64,000 nt of DNA, from NCBI RefSeq assembly GCF_003258945.1, contig NZ_QLIX01000004.1:284070-348069 (forward strand), given 5' to 3'. Under the pieces are notes generated by a model. That model searched no databases. It was not told where the DNA came from and saw nothing but the letters and a program-made list of their open reading frames with translations. Of this stretch, positions 17,361 to 26,569 are shown one piece after another. The first letter of the stretch is position 1, and every line of letters begins with the position of its first letter. A program made the position numbers and the translations under genes. Source of the stretch: Roseicella frigidaeris. GTDB lineage: Bacteria; Pseudomonadota; Alphaproteobacteria; Acetobacterales; Acetobacteraceae.

Positions 17361-17915
17361 GAGGTCCTTCTCGTGGCAGGCGGCGCGGGGCGGGGCCGGG
17401 CACCACTGGATGATCGTCTGCGGCCCGGAAAACACTCTATCAGGGCCGGGATAGTGCTGGTGAAAAGATTACGTAACCTGTGCGGCCGTCACCCGTGGTT
17501 ATGACTCCACGGTCGTGTGACGGCCAGGGCCGCCGGCCGGCCTGTCGGCATGCCCATTCACCCGGTGAGACATGACATGCGACCCTCCCTGGACGGATTG
17601 ACAAGCCGGTGAGAATTTCGCAGCGCACACCGCCGGTAATCGTGAGATCATAGCGGCAACAACCTACCTTTTGATTGAGTGGGAACTTGGCTTTTTCAGT
17701 GGTTTGGCGGCGGATCACGACGAACAGTATGATGTCGAGACGGATTGCGCGGTGGATCGTTCTGATCACCGAGGAATGATAGAACGGCCCTGTCACTCAA
17801 CTTTTAGGTGGTATATGAGCAGGTTGTTATTGGGCTGGGGATTTCGTGTGTTGCTGATCGAGGGGCCATACGGTGCTATATGGCGTCGCAGCAAACCTGC
17901 CGATCTGAGGAAGAA
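17361..17915. promoter_or_regulatory. Divergent intergenic control region of fusion gene and exopolysaccharide operon
   Basis: This 555-bp gap has no convincing gene; a possible 82-codon frame at 17671-17919 lacks a ribosome site and family features. It contains an interrupted inverted repeat, GGCCGTCAC (17484-17492) against GTGACGGCC (17517-17525), with CCGTGG/CCACGG inside. The part from about 17640 to 17900 is clearly more AT-rich than the flanks, as expected for promoters. No hexamer pair is good enough to name a start site. Confidence 0.45.
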
Positions 17916-18626
17916 ATGACGCAAGTCTCTTGGACGCACGATTCATCTTTCTCCTCCGACACGGCGCAAGAACAAGATTTCCGGTGGCACTACAGACTCC
18001 GGAAGGCCATGCGCCCGACCGTGAAGCGCGGAATGGACATGGTGGGTGCCGCCGGACTGCTGTTGGTTCTGGCGCCCGCTCTCCTGTTGCTCGCCGTCTG
18101 CGTGGCGGCGGACGGCGGTCCGGTATTCTTCAGCCACCGGCGGGTCGGCCGCGGCGGCCGCGAATTCGGCTGCCTGAAGTTCAGGAGCATGCGCGTGGAT
18201 GCCGCGGAGGCCCTGCGGGAACTGCTCGAGCGGGATCCGGAGGCGCGGGCCGAATGGAACGAGCGGCGGAAGCTGCGGGCCGATCCGCGGGTGACGCGCA
18301 TCGGTCGCATCCTGCGCGCCACCAGCCTCGATGAGCTGCCGCAGCTCATCAACGTGGTGCGCGGCGAGATGAGCCTGGTCGGACCGCGTCCCGTCCTGCG
18401 CGAGGAGCTCGACCAGTACTACGTGCCGGCCGGTGCCGCCGAGGACTACATGTCGGTCCGGCCGGGCCTCACGGGGGCGTGGCAGGTGAGCGGGCGGAGC
18501 GACACCAGCTTCGCGCAGCGCATCGCCCTCGATGTTGCTTATGTGCAGTTCCCATCCTTGCGAAAAGATCTTGCGATCCTGGCATGTACCGGCGCGGTCG
18601 TGGTACGTCGCCGTGGCGCGTATTGA
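17916..18626 (+). CDS. Polyprenyl-phosphate sugar-1-phosphate transferase (ExoY/WbaP C-domain type)
   Basis: The 236-residue bacterial sugar transferase has one N-terminal membrane helix (about 42-64) and the conserved cytoplasmic domain: VFFSHRRVGRGGREFGCLKFRSM, LRATSLDELPQLINV and MSLVGPRPV. It starts repeat-unit assembly by loading a sugar phosphate onto undecaprenyl phosphate. GAGGAAG lies directly before the ATG at 17916; an in-frame start at 17808 would add a non-conserved leader. It heads an operon with the Wzz/BY-kinase gene 13 bp downstream. Confidence 0.92.
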   Translation: MTQVSWTHDSSFSSDTAQEQDFRWHYRLRKAMRPTVKRGMDMVGAAGLLLVLAPALLLLAVCVAADGGPVFFSHRRVGRGGREFGCLKFRSMRVDAAEALRELLERDPEARAEWNERRKLRADPRVTRIGRILRATSLDELPQLINVVRGEMSLVGPRPVLREELDQYYVPAGAAEDYMSVRPGLTGAWQVSGRSDTSFAQRIALDVAYVQFPSLRKDLAILACTGAVVVRRRGAY

Positions 18627-18639
18627 GGGCCCAGAGGCG

Positions 18640-20967
18640 ATGTTCTTCGCAGCCGATGCCAACTTTGATCGCTTCACGAATCGCGAAGCCTTTAGTCTTT
18701 CCGATCTGACCAAGTCTCTCCGTCAGCGGAAGCTGCTGCTTCTGGCGATGTGCGGGATTGGCGCGCTCGGCGGCCTGGCCTTCTCGCGCGTCCTGACGCC
18801 ATCCTACTTCGCCGAGGCGACCATGGTCGCCGAGCCGCCCAGCGTGCGCACCCGCACGGTGTCGGAGCTGGCGCCGGACGGCGTGCAGATGCCGCCCGAC
18901 CCGGCCATCACCCGGACGACGGTCGAGACGGTCAGCTCGCCGCTGATCATCGACCGTGCCCTGCGCTCGCTGCCGCCCGCGATCCAGGCGACCCTGACGC
19001 GCGAGGCGCTCGGCGACAGCAACGGCAAGCCGTCCTGGTCGCCCTGCGCGCCCGGCGCCGCCGGCCTGGTCGGGCATCTCCCGGCGGTGCTGCAGCAGCC
19101 CGCGCAGACGGTCTGCGACTTCTTCACCCCGCCGGCCGAGCCGGCCTCGAACGAGCCGGCCGAGGTGCAGGAGCGCCGCCGCCTCGCGGCCTATGTCGCG
19201 AAGAAGCTGCAGGTGGACAACACCGGCCGGTCCTACACCGTGCGCGTCGCCTACACCGCCTCCGACCCGCAGGTCGCGGCGGCGATGGCGAATGCCGTGG
19301 TGAACCAGTACCTCGCCTACCGCACCGAGCTGACGAGCCAGAACAACGAGGAGACCGCGGCGACGCTCGAGGCCAAGCTCGCCTCTCTCTCCGAGGAGCT
19401 GCGCGCGGCCGAGCGCAACACGCAGCAGATGCGCGAGCAGGTGCGGCTGCAGGAGCTGCGCTCGGGCGCGCTGACGCAGCAGCAGGCGACGGAGCTCATG
19501 ACCGGGCTGCTCACGGTCCGCATGAAGCTCACCAATGCCGAGGCGCGGCTCGACGCCGCCTCCAAGGGCTCCGGCTCGGCCGGCGGCGCCGCCGCCACCG
19601 AGGTGCTGAGCTCGCCGACCATCCAGCAGCTCCGCAAGCAGGAAGCCGAGCTCGACCGGCAGGAGGCACAGCTCTCCTCCACCCTCGGCCCGTCGCACCC
19701 GAATGTGCGCTCGGTCCGGCAGGAGCTGTCGCAGACCCGCCGCCTGATCGCGGAGGAGGTCTCGCGCGTCACCCGCAGCCTGCAGACCGAGGTGAACGCG
19801 GCCCGGCGGCAGGAGGTCAACATCGTCGAGACCCTGCGCCAGCAGGAGAAGGCGATCGCCGCCAATGCCGATGCGCATGCCGCGCTGCGCCAGGCGGAGC
19901 GGCAGGCCACGGCGCTGGCCCAGGTCTATGACCACTTCCTGCTGCGCCAGCGCGAGCTGAACGGCCGGCGCGACCTGCCCGAGCTCAGCACCCGGCTGCT
20001 CTCGGCCGCCACCGTGCCGCTGAAGCCGAATGGCGCCACCGCCTCGACCCTGACCGGCCTCGGCGGGCTCGGCGGGTTGCTGATCGGCTCGTCCATCGCG
20101 GTCTATCGCGGCCGCCGGCAGCGGCAGAACGATCCGGTGATCCTCGGCCAGCAGGCGCTGAGCGATGCGCTCGACGTCACCTACCTGCCGAAGATCCCGC
20201 ATCACCGCGGCTCGATCTCGCGCTTCGTCTCGGAGAATCCCTACTCTCCTTATGCCGAGGCGCTGCACTGGGCCCGCGCCTCGCTGCAGGTGCGGCTCGA
20301 GGGCATGAGCCGGCGGGTGATCATGGTCACTTCCTCGCAGCCGGGCGAGGGCAAGAGCTCCTTCTGCATGGCGCTCGCCGCCGCGCTGACCCTGACCAAG
20401 CAGACCGCCGTCGTCGTCGACTGCGACCTGCGCAAGCCGCAGCCGGCGGCCCTGCCGCAGCAGTCGAGCCATCTCACCGAGTGGCGCGACCTGCCGGAGG
20501 AGGACAGCGACCTCGAGGTGCGGATGTACTGGGCGGGGGCGGAGCACCCGAACATGGTGCGGTTCAGCGCCGCCGTGGCGCACCCGCACGTCATCCTCTC
20601 CTCGCCGAAGTTCCGGGCCCTGATCAACTCGCTGGCGGCGAATTTCGACTACGTCATCCTCGACACGCCGCCGCTCTCGGTCGCCTCGGACAGCCTCTTC
20701 GTCGGCTACAACGCCGATGAGTGCCTGATGGTGACCAAGTGGCGCTCGACGCCGCTCAGCACGGTCCGCGCCGGCGTCGCCGATCTGCGGGCGCGCGGCA
20801 TCCGGGTCTCCGGCCTCATCGTCAACCAGGCCGAGATGACCGATACGACCGGGCTGAACCGTCCGCTGCTTCGCGGCGCGGCGAGCGCCGATGCCTCGGC
20901 CTATCGCTACCCGCCGCGGGCGATCCCGCTCGACCACAGCTCCGCGGCGGAGACCGAGCGCGCGTGA
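18640..20967 (+). CDS. Polysaccharide co-polymerase with tyrosine autokinase domain (Wzc/ExoP type)
   Basis: The 775-residue protein has a first membrane helix near residues 32-52 (LLLLAMCGIGALGGLAF), a large periplasmic Wzz/GumC part with long coiled-coil segments (about 230-430), a second helix near 470-490, and a cytoplasmic BY-kinase: Walker A P568-GEGKS573, Walker A' VVDCD at 592-596 and Walker B VILDTPP at 672-678. It controls chain length and export of the polymer. The C-terminus has few tyrosines, unlike the tyrosine cluster of E. coli Wzc, so autophosphorylation may be limited. The chosen ATG follows the transferase stop by 13 bp. Confidence 0.9.
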   Translation: MFFAADANFDRFTNREAFSLSDLTKSLRQRKLLLLAMCGIGALGGLAFSRVLTPSYFAEATMVAEPPSVRTRTVSELAPDGVQMPPDPAITRTTVETVSSPLIIDRALRSLPPAIQATLTREALGDSNGKPSWSPCAPGAAGLVGHLPAVLQQPAQTVCDFFTPPAEPASNEPAEVQERRRLAAYVAKKLQVDNTGRSYTVRVAYTASDPQVAAAMANAVVNQYLAYRTELTSQNNEETAATLEAKLASLSEELRAAERNTQQMREQVRLQELRSGALTQQQATELMTGLLTVRMKLTNAEARLDAASKGSGSAGGAAATEVLSSPTIQQLRKQEAELDRQEAQLSSTLGPSHPNVRSVRQELSQTRRLIAEEVSRVTRSLQTEVNAARRQEVNIVETLRQQEKAIAANADAHAALRQAERQATALAQVYDHFLLRQRELNGRRDLPELSTRLLSAATVPLKPNGATASTLTGLGGLGGLLIGSSIAVYRGRRQRQNDPVILGQQALSDALDVTYLPKIPHHRGSISRFVSENPYSPYAEALHWARASLQVRLEGMSRRVIMVTSSQPGEGKSSFCMALAAALTLTKQTAVVVDCDLRKPQPAALPQQSSHLTEWRDLPEEDSDLEVRMYWAGAEHPNMVRFSAAVAHPHVILSSPKFRALINSLAANFDYVILDTPPLSVASDSLFVGYNADECLMVTKWRSTPLSTVRAGVADLRARGIRVSGLIVNQAEMTDTTGLNRPLLRGAASADASAYRYPPRAIPLDHSSAAETERA

Positions 20968-21812
20968 GCACGCAGACCATCCCCTCCGCGGCCGGGGACC
21001 AGAGGGGCGCGCAGACGCCCGCGGTCCCCGGGGTCTGCGTCCTCATGCCGGTCTACAACGACCAGGCGGGGCTCGACCGCAGCCTCGAGGTGCTGGCGGC
21101 CGATCCGCATCCCTTCGACATCGTCGTGGTGGATGACGGCAGCCGCACGCCGATCCGGGCGCCGGAGCGGTGCGGCGGCCATGCCGTCACCCTCCTCCGG
21201 CTCACCCCGAACCGGGGCATCGAGCACGCGCTGAATGCCGGGCTCGAGGCGATCCTCGAGCGCGGCTATGACTACATCGCCCGCCTCGATGCCGGCGACA
21301 CGCCCATCCAGGGCCGCTTCGGCGCGCAGGCGGCCTATCTCGACGCGCATCCCGAGATCGGCATCCTCGGCAGCTGGGTGCAATGCGTCGACGATGCGGG
21401 CGAGTATCTCTACACCCTGCGCTTCCCAACCGAACACGCCGCCATCCTGCGCAAGCAGCGCTACGTGCCGGCGCTCCTGCACCCCGCCATCATGCTGCGG
21501 GCGGCGGCGCTGCGCGAGGTCGGCCTCTATTCCGACCGCTACAAGGCGGCCGAGGATTACGACCTCTTCGTGCGCGTCGGGCGGCGCTACAAGCTCGCCA
21601 ACCTGCCGGAGGTGCTGACCACCTACATCGTCAGCAACCAGGGCATCACTGCTTCCAAGCGCAAGCGGACCCTGGTCTCGCGGCTCCAGATCCAGCTGCG
21701 CGACTTCTCCTGGATCGATCCGCATGCCTATCTCGGCGTGGCGCGGACGCTGGCCTTCATGGCCATCCCCTTCAGCGCCCTGACGGCGGCCAAGCGCCTG
21801 CTCTGGCGCTGA
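20964..21812 (+). CDS. Family 2 glycosyltransferase
   Basis: The 282-residue GT-A enzyme has [21 protein letters not shown] at the start of the fold, DDGS at 57-60 and the metal-binding DAGD at 109-112 (DXD variant). The acceptor-side segment [20 protein letters not shown] is typical of GT2. It begins at a GTG that overlaps the stop of the BY-kinase gene, so translation is coupled. It probably adds a sugar to the lipid-linked repeat unit made by this operon. A C-terminal amphipathic helix may bind the membrane. Confidence 0.88.
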   Translation: MSTQTIPSAAGDQRGAQTPAVPGVCVLMPVYNDQAGLDRSLEVLAADPHPFDIVVVDDGSRTPIRAPERCGGHAVTLLRLTPNRGIEHALNAGLEAILERGYDYIARLDAGDTPIQGRFGAQAAYLDAHPEIGILGSWVQCVDDAGEYLYTLRFPTEHAAILRKQRYVPALLHPAIMLRAAALREVGLYSDRYKAAEDYDLFVRVGRRYKLANLPEVLTTYIVSNQGITASKRKRTLVSRLQIQLRDFSWIDPHAYLGVARTLAFMAIPFSALTAAKRLLWR

Positions 21813-21981
21813 GGCCGCACCCCGCCCTCCCAGCCTTGGCCGGGTGGGCGGACTCTCTCCCGAGGTCCTGAGCGACGGGCGGCAGCCCTGGACTCCCGGC
21901 TGCTGCAGGGCGATGGAGCCGATCGCCGGCGGATCACGGGCCGACGCCATGGCCCGCCCCGCCAATCGCCAGGAGAGGCGC

Positions 21982-22581
21982 ATGATCCCTGATTCCACGA
22001 CGCTCGACGAGGCCGGGCGCGAGCTGCTTTTCCGCGCCGCGCGGACGCATCACGTCTGGACCGACCGGCCCGTCCCCGACACCCAGCTGCAGGAACTCTA
22101 CGACCTGCTGAAATGGGGCCCGACCAGCGCCAATACCTGCCCCGCCCGCTTCGTCTTCCTCCGCACCCATGAGGGCAAGGAGAAGCTGCGGCCCGCCCTG
22201 TCCGCGGGCAATGTCGAGACGACGATGCGCGCGCCGGTCACCTGCATCGTTGCCCATGACGAGCGCTTCTTCGAGGCCCTGCCGCGGCTGCTGCCGGGCG
22301 TCGATGCCGCCGGCTGGTTCGCCGGCAACGACCGGCTGGCGAGCGAGACGAGCTTTCGCAACGGCACCTTGCAGGGCGCCTATCTCATCCTCGCGGCCCG
22401 CGCCGTGGGGCTGGATGCCGGGCCGATGAGCGGCTTCGACAATGCCCTCGTCGATGCCACCTTCTTCCCGGGCGAGAGCTGGAAATCCAACTTCCTGGTC
22501 AATCTCGGCCATGGCGAGCCATCCGCCCTGCCGCCCCGCGCCCCCCGCCTCGGCTTCGACGAGGCCTGCCGGCTGGAGTAG
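21982..22581 (+). CDS. Nitroreductase family protein (RutE/malonic semialdehyde reductase-like)
   Basis: The 199-residue FMN-dependent reductase contains [38 protein letters not shown] and a C-terminal [10 protein letters not shown], the pattern of the RutE subgroup, which reduces malonic semialdehyde to 3-hydroxypropionate. No other rut gene is nearby, so a general detoxifying reductase role is equally possible. CAGGAGAGG upstream fixes the ATG at 21982. The 169-bp gap before it has a short GC-rich hairpin at most. Confidence 0.85.
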   Translation: MIPDSTTLDEAGRELLFRAARTHHVWTDRPVPDTQLQELYDLLKWGPTSANTCPARFVFLRTHEGKEKLRPALSAGNVETTMRAPVTCIVAHDERFFEALPRLLPGVDAAGWFAGNDRLASETSFRNGTLQGAYLILAARAVGLDAGPMSGFDNALVDATFFPGESWKSNFLVNLGHGEPSALPPRAPRLGFDEACRLE

Positions 22582-22608
22582 CGGGCTCGCCCAGCCCGGG
22601 CGGCCACC

Positions 22609-23343
22609 CTAATCCCTGCCCGTGCCGCCCACCCGCTCGCCGCCATGCAGGTCGTAGACCCCGTGCAGCCATTGCAGCACGCGATCCTGGTTGCAGGGCC
22701 GCCTCTCCCGCTGGGTGGGACCGCCGAGGCCGTGCAGATCGGCCTCCGGCGCATGGTGCGGATGGACCGTCAGGGCCAATACGGGCACCCGCGCCCAACT
22801 CTGGCGGATCCGCTTGATGACCGCGCGGCCATCGCCGCCGAACTCGGGCAGTTGCAGGTCGATGACGACGCCCGCCAGGTCGAGTCCCGGCGTCAGCACC
22901 GTCTCCGGATCGGCCGAGGGGGCGAGCAACGGGTCGAAGCCCGTGATGGTGGCCAGATCCTGGATCTCGGCCGCCGAGGTCGGGTCTAGTCCGAAGAGCA
23001 GCAGGCAGGGCCGCGCCTCGAGCTGGGAGGAGCGTTGCTCGGCATCCTCCCAGACCGCCAGCAGCGCCTCGTTCATGCTGGCATAGGGGCCCATCGGCCG
23101 GGCCTCCTCGACAAACTGGACGAGGAGGCCGGAGTCGCGGCGCACCAGGCTCCAGGCCAGCATCTTGCGGCCTGGGGCACGGCTGACGGTGATTTCGAGA
23201 TAGGGGTCGTTCAACACATCCTGCCGCTCGGTCGCGCTCCAGCCCGGCCGGGCGAAGACAAAGCGGGCGGCGATCCGTACATCCTGGGCGGTGGTGCCGC
23301 CGCGGCGATGGTGGTTCGGCAAGGAGAAGATATTCATGCTCAC
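22609..23343 (-). CDS. Protein with degenerate receiver-like C-terminal domain, function unknown
   Basis: The 244-residue protein has an N-terminal part of unknown fold (about 1-110) and a C-terminal part resembling a response-regulator receiver: LLLFGLD at 114-120, LAGVVIDLQLPEFGGDGRAV with a possible phosphoacceptor Asp162, and VPVLALTVH with Thr192. The conserved acidic pair at the start and the Lys near the end of a normal receiver are missing, so phosphorylation is doubtful. GTG at 23343 (ATG at 23337 possible). It faces the nitroreductase gene and has a palindrome upstream. Confidence 0.6.
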   Translation of the reverse strand: MSMNIFSLPNHHRRGGTTAQDVRIAARFVFARPGWSATERQDVLNDPYLEITVSRAPGRKMLAWSLVRRDSGLLVQFVEEARPMGPYASMNEALLAVWEDAEQRSSQLEARPCLLLFGLDPTSAAEIQDLATITGFDPLLAPSADPETVLTPGLDLAGVVIDLQLPEFGGDGRAVIKRIRQSWARVPVLALTVHPHHAPEADLHGLGGPTQRERRPCNQDRVLQWLHGVYDLHGGERVGGTGRD

Positions 23344-23443
23344 GCCCTGAACAAGCTCCTATAGAGCGGTGGGCCTATGGATCATTCGCAACTTATAGTA
23401 GATATCCGCCGGAGCGTGCGCGAAAAAGTTTCCGCCACAGGCC

Positions 23444-23459
23444 GTGGCACAATTGCCAC
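23444..23459. promoter_or_regulatory. Palindromic putative operator upstream of receiver-like gene
   Basis: GTGGCA-caat-TGCCAC is a perfect inverted repeat about 100 bp upstream of the minus-strand start at 23343. The rest of the 371-bp gap 23344-23714 is somewhat AT-rich near 23370-23510 (likely promoter area) and contains the dispersed repeat at 23567. The spacing does not fit a sigma-54 -24/-12 site. Confidence 0.4.
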
Positions 23460-23566
23460 AATCCTCAGATACGGGCGCATCTGCGCGGGAATCAGGCAAT
23501 AGCTGCTTAAATCAGCGGCAGGATCACCCATGCCGGCGGGCGGCGCCCTGCATGGGGGCACACCGG

Positions 23567-23634
23567 CTAGAGCAGATCCCGATCAGGTGCACGCACCTGA
23601 TCGGGTGAAGAGGCTCTGAAACCAATGGTCTAGG
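23567..23634. repeat. 68-bp palindromic intergenic repeat, copy A
   Basis: The element begins CTAGAGCA and ends GTCTAGG. A perfect 12-bp stem, CCCGATCAGGTG (23578-23589) with CACCTGATCGGG (23594-23605), closes a 4-nt loop; outer AGAGC (23570-23574)/GCTCT (23613-23617) arms extend the structure. It is nearly identical to copy C at 57456. It lies just downstream of the regulator gene ending at 23715. Elements of this style are scattered in many alphaproteobacterial genomes. Confidence 0.85.
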
Positions 23635-23714
23635 GCATGGAAGGCCGGCACGGCCCTCACCCCCTGGATGCCGGTCCTATCCGGCACCCTGCCCGGATCG
23701 GGCCCGGTGGGCGC

Positions 23715-24431
23715 TCAGGCCGCGGCCTGGCCCGCCGCCGGGTCGAGCCGGTAGCCGCCGCCCTCGGTCAGCAGCAGTTGCGCATTGCTCGGGTCCGGCT
23801 CGATCTTCTGGCGCAGCCGGTAGATATGCGTCTCGAGCGTATGGGTGGTGACGGCGCTGTTGTAGCCCCATACCTCGTTCAGCAGCACCTGCCGCCCGAC
23901 CGGCCGGCCGCCGGCGCGGTAGAGGTATTTGAGGATCGCGCTCTCCTTCTCCGTCAGCCGGATCTTGCGGTTGCGCGCCGCCTCCATCAGCAGCTTCGCC
24001 GAGGGCCGGAAGGAATAGGGGCCGATGATGAAGGTCGCGTCCTCCGAATTGTCGAAGACGCGCAACTGCGCCCGCAGCCGGGCCAGCAGCTCGTTCAGCC
24101 GGAAGGGCTTGGCGATGTAGTCGTTGGCCCCGGCATCGAGCCCGCGCACCACATCCTGCTCGGCATCCGCGCCGGTCAACATGATGATCGGGATCTTCAG
24201 CCCCTGCCGCCGCAGGCGGATGCAAAGCTCCCGGCCATCCCCGTCCGGCAGGCCAATATCGAGCAGCACGGCGTCGAAGCGGCTGCTCGAGCCGGTGAGG
24301 ATCTGTTCGGCCTCCGAGGCCGTGCCAGCCTCTTCCGGCGCGAACTCCCCCTCCAGGGAGAGCTGCTCGGCCAGCGTCGCCCGCAGCGCCGCGTCGTCAT
24401 CCACAATCAGCACGGGGCGTGGACCGGCCAT
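23715..24431 (-). CDS. OmpR/PhoB-family response regulator
   Basis: The 238-residue protein has a receiver domain with acidic residues at 11-13, phosphoacceptor Asp58, Thr86 and Lys108, and a winged-helix DNA-binding domain (about 135-230: RLTEKESAILKYLYRAGGRP, THTLETHIYRLRQKIE). No histidine kinase gene is adjacent, so the partner is elsewhere. It is divergent from ribA over 248 bp without a clear promoter. Ala-rich tail. Confidence 0.92.
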   Translation of the reverse strand: MAGPRPVLIVDDDAALRATLAEQLSLEGEFAPEEAGTASEAEQILTGSSSRFDAVLLDIGLPDGDGRELCIRLRRQGLKIPIIMLTGADAEQDVVRGLDAGANDYIAKPFRLNELLARLRAQLRVFDNSEDATFIIGPYSFRPSAKLLMEAARNRKIRLTEKESAILKYLYRAGGRPVGRQVLLNEVWGYNSAVTTHTLETHIYRLRQKIEPDPSNAQLLLTEGGGYRLDPAAGQAAA

Positions 24432-24679
24432 ACCTTCTCCCAGTTCGTTCAGCGTTTCGATACGACGCTCTCTTCCTCCAGCTCGATGGCGAAGCTATGG
24501 CGCCGTTGTCAAGTTTAGATGGGAGCGCCCTCCCGCCCCGCGCAAGCCGGGCGGCAAGCGGATTATTTCGCCTCTCCCACTGTCAGCCATCGTTTCGTCG
24601 CCACATTCCCCCTGCGTTATGCACCGAGGTTGGACCTACAGTCTTGACCATGACAATCCCAGTGGCCTCGCATCATAGC

Positions 24680-25831
24680 ATGAATGACCGCCCGGTGCTG
24701 CCGGATGCCGAGGCCCTCGCCCTGCGTGCCGTCCATCGCGCCGCCGCCGAGCTGCGCCGCGGCACGCCGGTCCTGCTGCGGGGCGCCCCGGACGCGCCGG
24801 CGGATTGGCTGGCCGTCGCCGCGGCCGAGACCGTCGGCGCGACCGGCCTGGCCGAGCTCGCCGCCCTCTCCGGCGCGCCGCCGGTGCTGCTGCTCGCCCC
24901 CGCCCGGGCCGCGGCGGTGGCCCAGCCTTCCCCCCGGCCCCAGGCGGCCGCCCCCGAGGAGGCGGTCGCCCTCCGCCTGCCGGCGAGGCTGCTCGCGCCC
25001 GAGGCCCTGCGCAGCCTCGCCGATCCCACGGCCGAACGGCTCCTGCCGGACGGCCCTCGCCCCGAGCGCCTGCCGCCGCCGCCCCTCGCCGCCGCAGCGA
25101 TCGCCCTGGCCAAGCTCGGCCGCCTGCTGCCCGCCCTGGTCGCCCTGCCCCTCGCCCCGGCCGCCGAGCCGCCGCGACACCATCTGCTCGAGGTCGAGGC
25201 CACCGCAGTGCTGGCCTATCCCGCCAGCGCCGCCACCACGCTGCGCAAGGTGGCCGAGGCCGTGGTGCCGCTCGAAGCGGCCGCCGATGCCCGCATCGTC
25301 GCCTTCCGCGCCGCCGATGGCGGGATCGAGCACCTGGCGATCCTGATCGGCCAGCCGGAAGCGGCCACCGGCGCCGCGCCCCTGGTGCGGATGCATTCGG
25401 AATGCTTCACCGGCGACCTGCTCGGCTCGCTCCGCTGCGATTGCGGGCCGCAATTGCAGGGCGCGATCCGGCGCATGGCGGCCGAGGGGGCGGGCGTGTT
25501 GCTCTATCTGGCGCAGGAAGGGCGCGGCATCGGGCTGGTCAACAAGCTCCGCGCCTATGCGCTGCAGGATTCCGGGCTGGACACGCTGGACGCCAACCGC
25601 GCCCTCGGCTGGGGCGCCGACGAACGCAGCTTCCTCGTCGCCGCCACCATGCTGCAGCAGCTCGGGATCGAGCGGGTGCGGCTGCTGACCAACAACCCGC
25701 AGAAGCTGGCGGCGCTGACCGCCTGCGGCATCGCGGTGGAGGGGCGGGTGGCGCATGCCTATCCGCCCAACGGCGTGAACGACGACTACCTCGCCACCAA
25801 GGCCCGCCGCTTCGGCCACCTGCTTGCCTGA
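24680..25831 (+). CDS. ribA: GTP cyclohydrolase II with degenerate N-terminal domain
   Basis: The 383-residue protein makes the first riboflavin intermediate from GTP. The C-terminal about 215 residues are a complete cyclohydrolase II: zinc ligands C242, C253 and C255 (RCDCGPQLQGAI), YLAQEGRGIGLVNKLRAYALQ and LLTNNPQK. The N-terminal about 165 residues (RAAAELRRGTPVLLRG, then an Ala/Pro-rich stretch) align in layout with a DHBP synthase (RibB) domain but lack its DDEDREN catalytic loop, so only GTP cyclohydrolase activity is expected. Start could also be the ATG at 24650; neither has a strong ribosome site. Confidence 0.88.
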   Translation: MNDRPVLPDAEALALRAVHRAAAELRRGTPVLLRGAPDAPADWLAVAAAETVGATGLAELAALSGAPPVLLLAPARAAAVAQPSPRPQAAAPEEAVALRLPARLLAPEALRSLADPTAERLLPDGPRPERLPPPPLAAAAIALAKLGRLLPALVALPLAPAAEPPRHHLLEVEATAVLAYPASAATTLRKVAEAVVPLEAAADARIVAFRAADGGIEHLAILIGQPEAATGAAPLVRMHSECFTGDLLGSLRCDCGPQLQGAIRRMAAEGAGVLLYLAQEGRGIGLVNKLRAYALQDSGLDTLDANRALGWGADERSFLVAATMLQQLGIERVRLLTNNPQKLAALTACGIAVEGRVAHAYPPNGVNDDYLATKARRFGHLLA

Positions 25832-25862
25832 GCCACCCCCATGACCCTGCATCCCGCCCCGC

Positions 25863-26393
25863 ATGAGCCTGCTCGCCACCATGGCCGCGCCTGATCCCGG
25901 CCTCGCCATGCTGGGGCCGGAGGGCGTGCTGCGACTCGGCCGGCTGGCCTGGCGCTGCGCCCTCGGACGCGGCGGCATCCGCGTCGACAAGCGGGAGGGG
26001 GACGGCGCCACGCCGGTCGGGCTGCTGCCGCTCCGCCGCCTGCTCTACCGGGCCGACCGGGTGGCGCCGCCCGCCTGCCGCGTGCCGGTGGAGCCGCTCT
26101 CGTCCCAGGATGGCTGGTGCGACGACCCCGGCGATGCCGCCTACAACCAGCGGGTCCGGCTGCCGCACCCGGCGCGGCACGAGGCGCTGTGGCGGGAGGA
26201 TGCGCTCTACGACCTGATCGGGGTGTTGGGCTGGAACGATGCCCCGGTCGTGCGCGGCCGCGGCAGCGCCATCTTCCTGCACCTGGCCCGGCCCGACCTG
26301 GCACCGACCGAAGGCTGCGTCGCCCTGGCCGAGCGCGACCTGCGGGCGGCGCTGGCGGCGGGGCTGACGGCGATCGAGGTGCGGCCGGGCTGA
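25863..26393 (+). CDS. L,D-transpeptidase (YkuD) domain protein
   Basis: The 176-residue protein contains GRGGIRVDKREGDGATPVGL at 36-55 and the active-site block HLARPDLAPTEGCVAL, in which Cys152 is the predicted nucleophile with the upstream His. This is the short alphaproteobacterial YkuD type, related to YcfS/YbiS catalytic domains that crosslink or anchor peptidoglycan. No signal peptide is evident, so export or another role is uncertain. It lies 31 bp behind ribA on the same strand. Confidence 0.82.
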   Translation: MSLLATMAAPDPGLAMLGPEGVLRLGRLAWRCALGRGGIRVDKREGDGATPVGLLPLRRLLYRADRVAPPACRVPVEPLSSQDGWCDDPGDAAYNQRVRLPHPARHEALWREDALYDLIGVLGWNDAPVVRGRGSAIFLHLARPDLAPTEGCVALAERDLRAALAAGLTAIEVRPG

Positions 26394-26569
26394 TACGACA
26401 TGCCGTCGGTAGGAGGCTGCGGCGGTGCAGCCCCCGCACGGGCTGCGACTCGGCGCAATTGGCTGGACAGGGCGCCTCGGCGCAGGGCATTTTGCGCCCG
26501 GATGGATTACGGTCCGTTCATTCAGAAGACAGAAACGGGCAAGACCCGGACAAGGGAGGAGGCTGAACC

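Noticed and set aside
15159..17504. 781-codon plus-strand frame opposite the hydroxylase-GNAT fusion
   Set aside because: Low-complexity His/Gln/Arg/Leu-rich translation; mirror of a real minus-strand gene.
17671..17919. Possible 82-residue gene in the divergent control region
   Set aside because: No ribosome site, no recognisable motif, and it runs into the start of the ExoY-type gene.
20721..20963. Upstream extension of the GT2 glycosyltransferase
   Set aside because: The extra residues are out-of-frame kinase sequence; the GTG at 20964 overlapping the stop is the natural start.
23444..23459. Sigma-54 promoter reading of GTGGCAcaatTGCCAC
   Set aside because: The TGGCA and TTGC-like parts are too close for a -24/-12 element; kept only as a palindrome.
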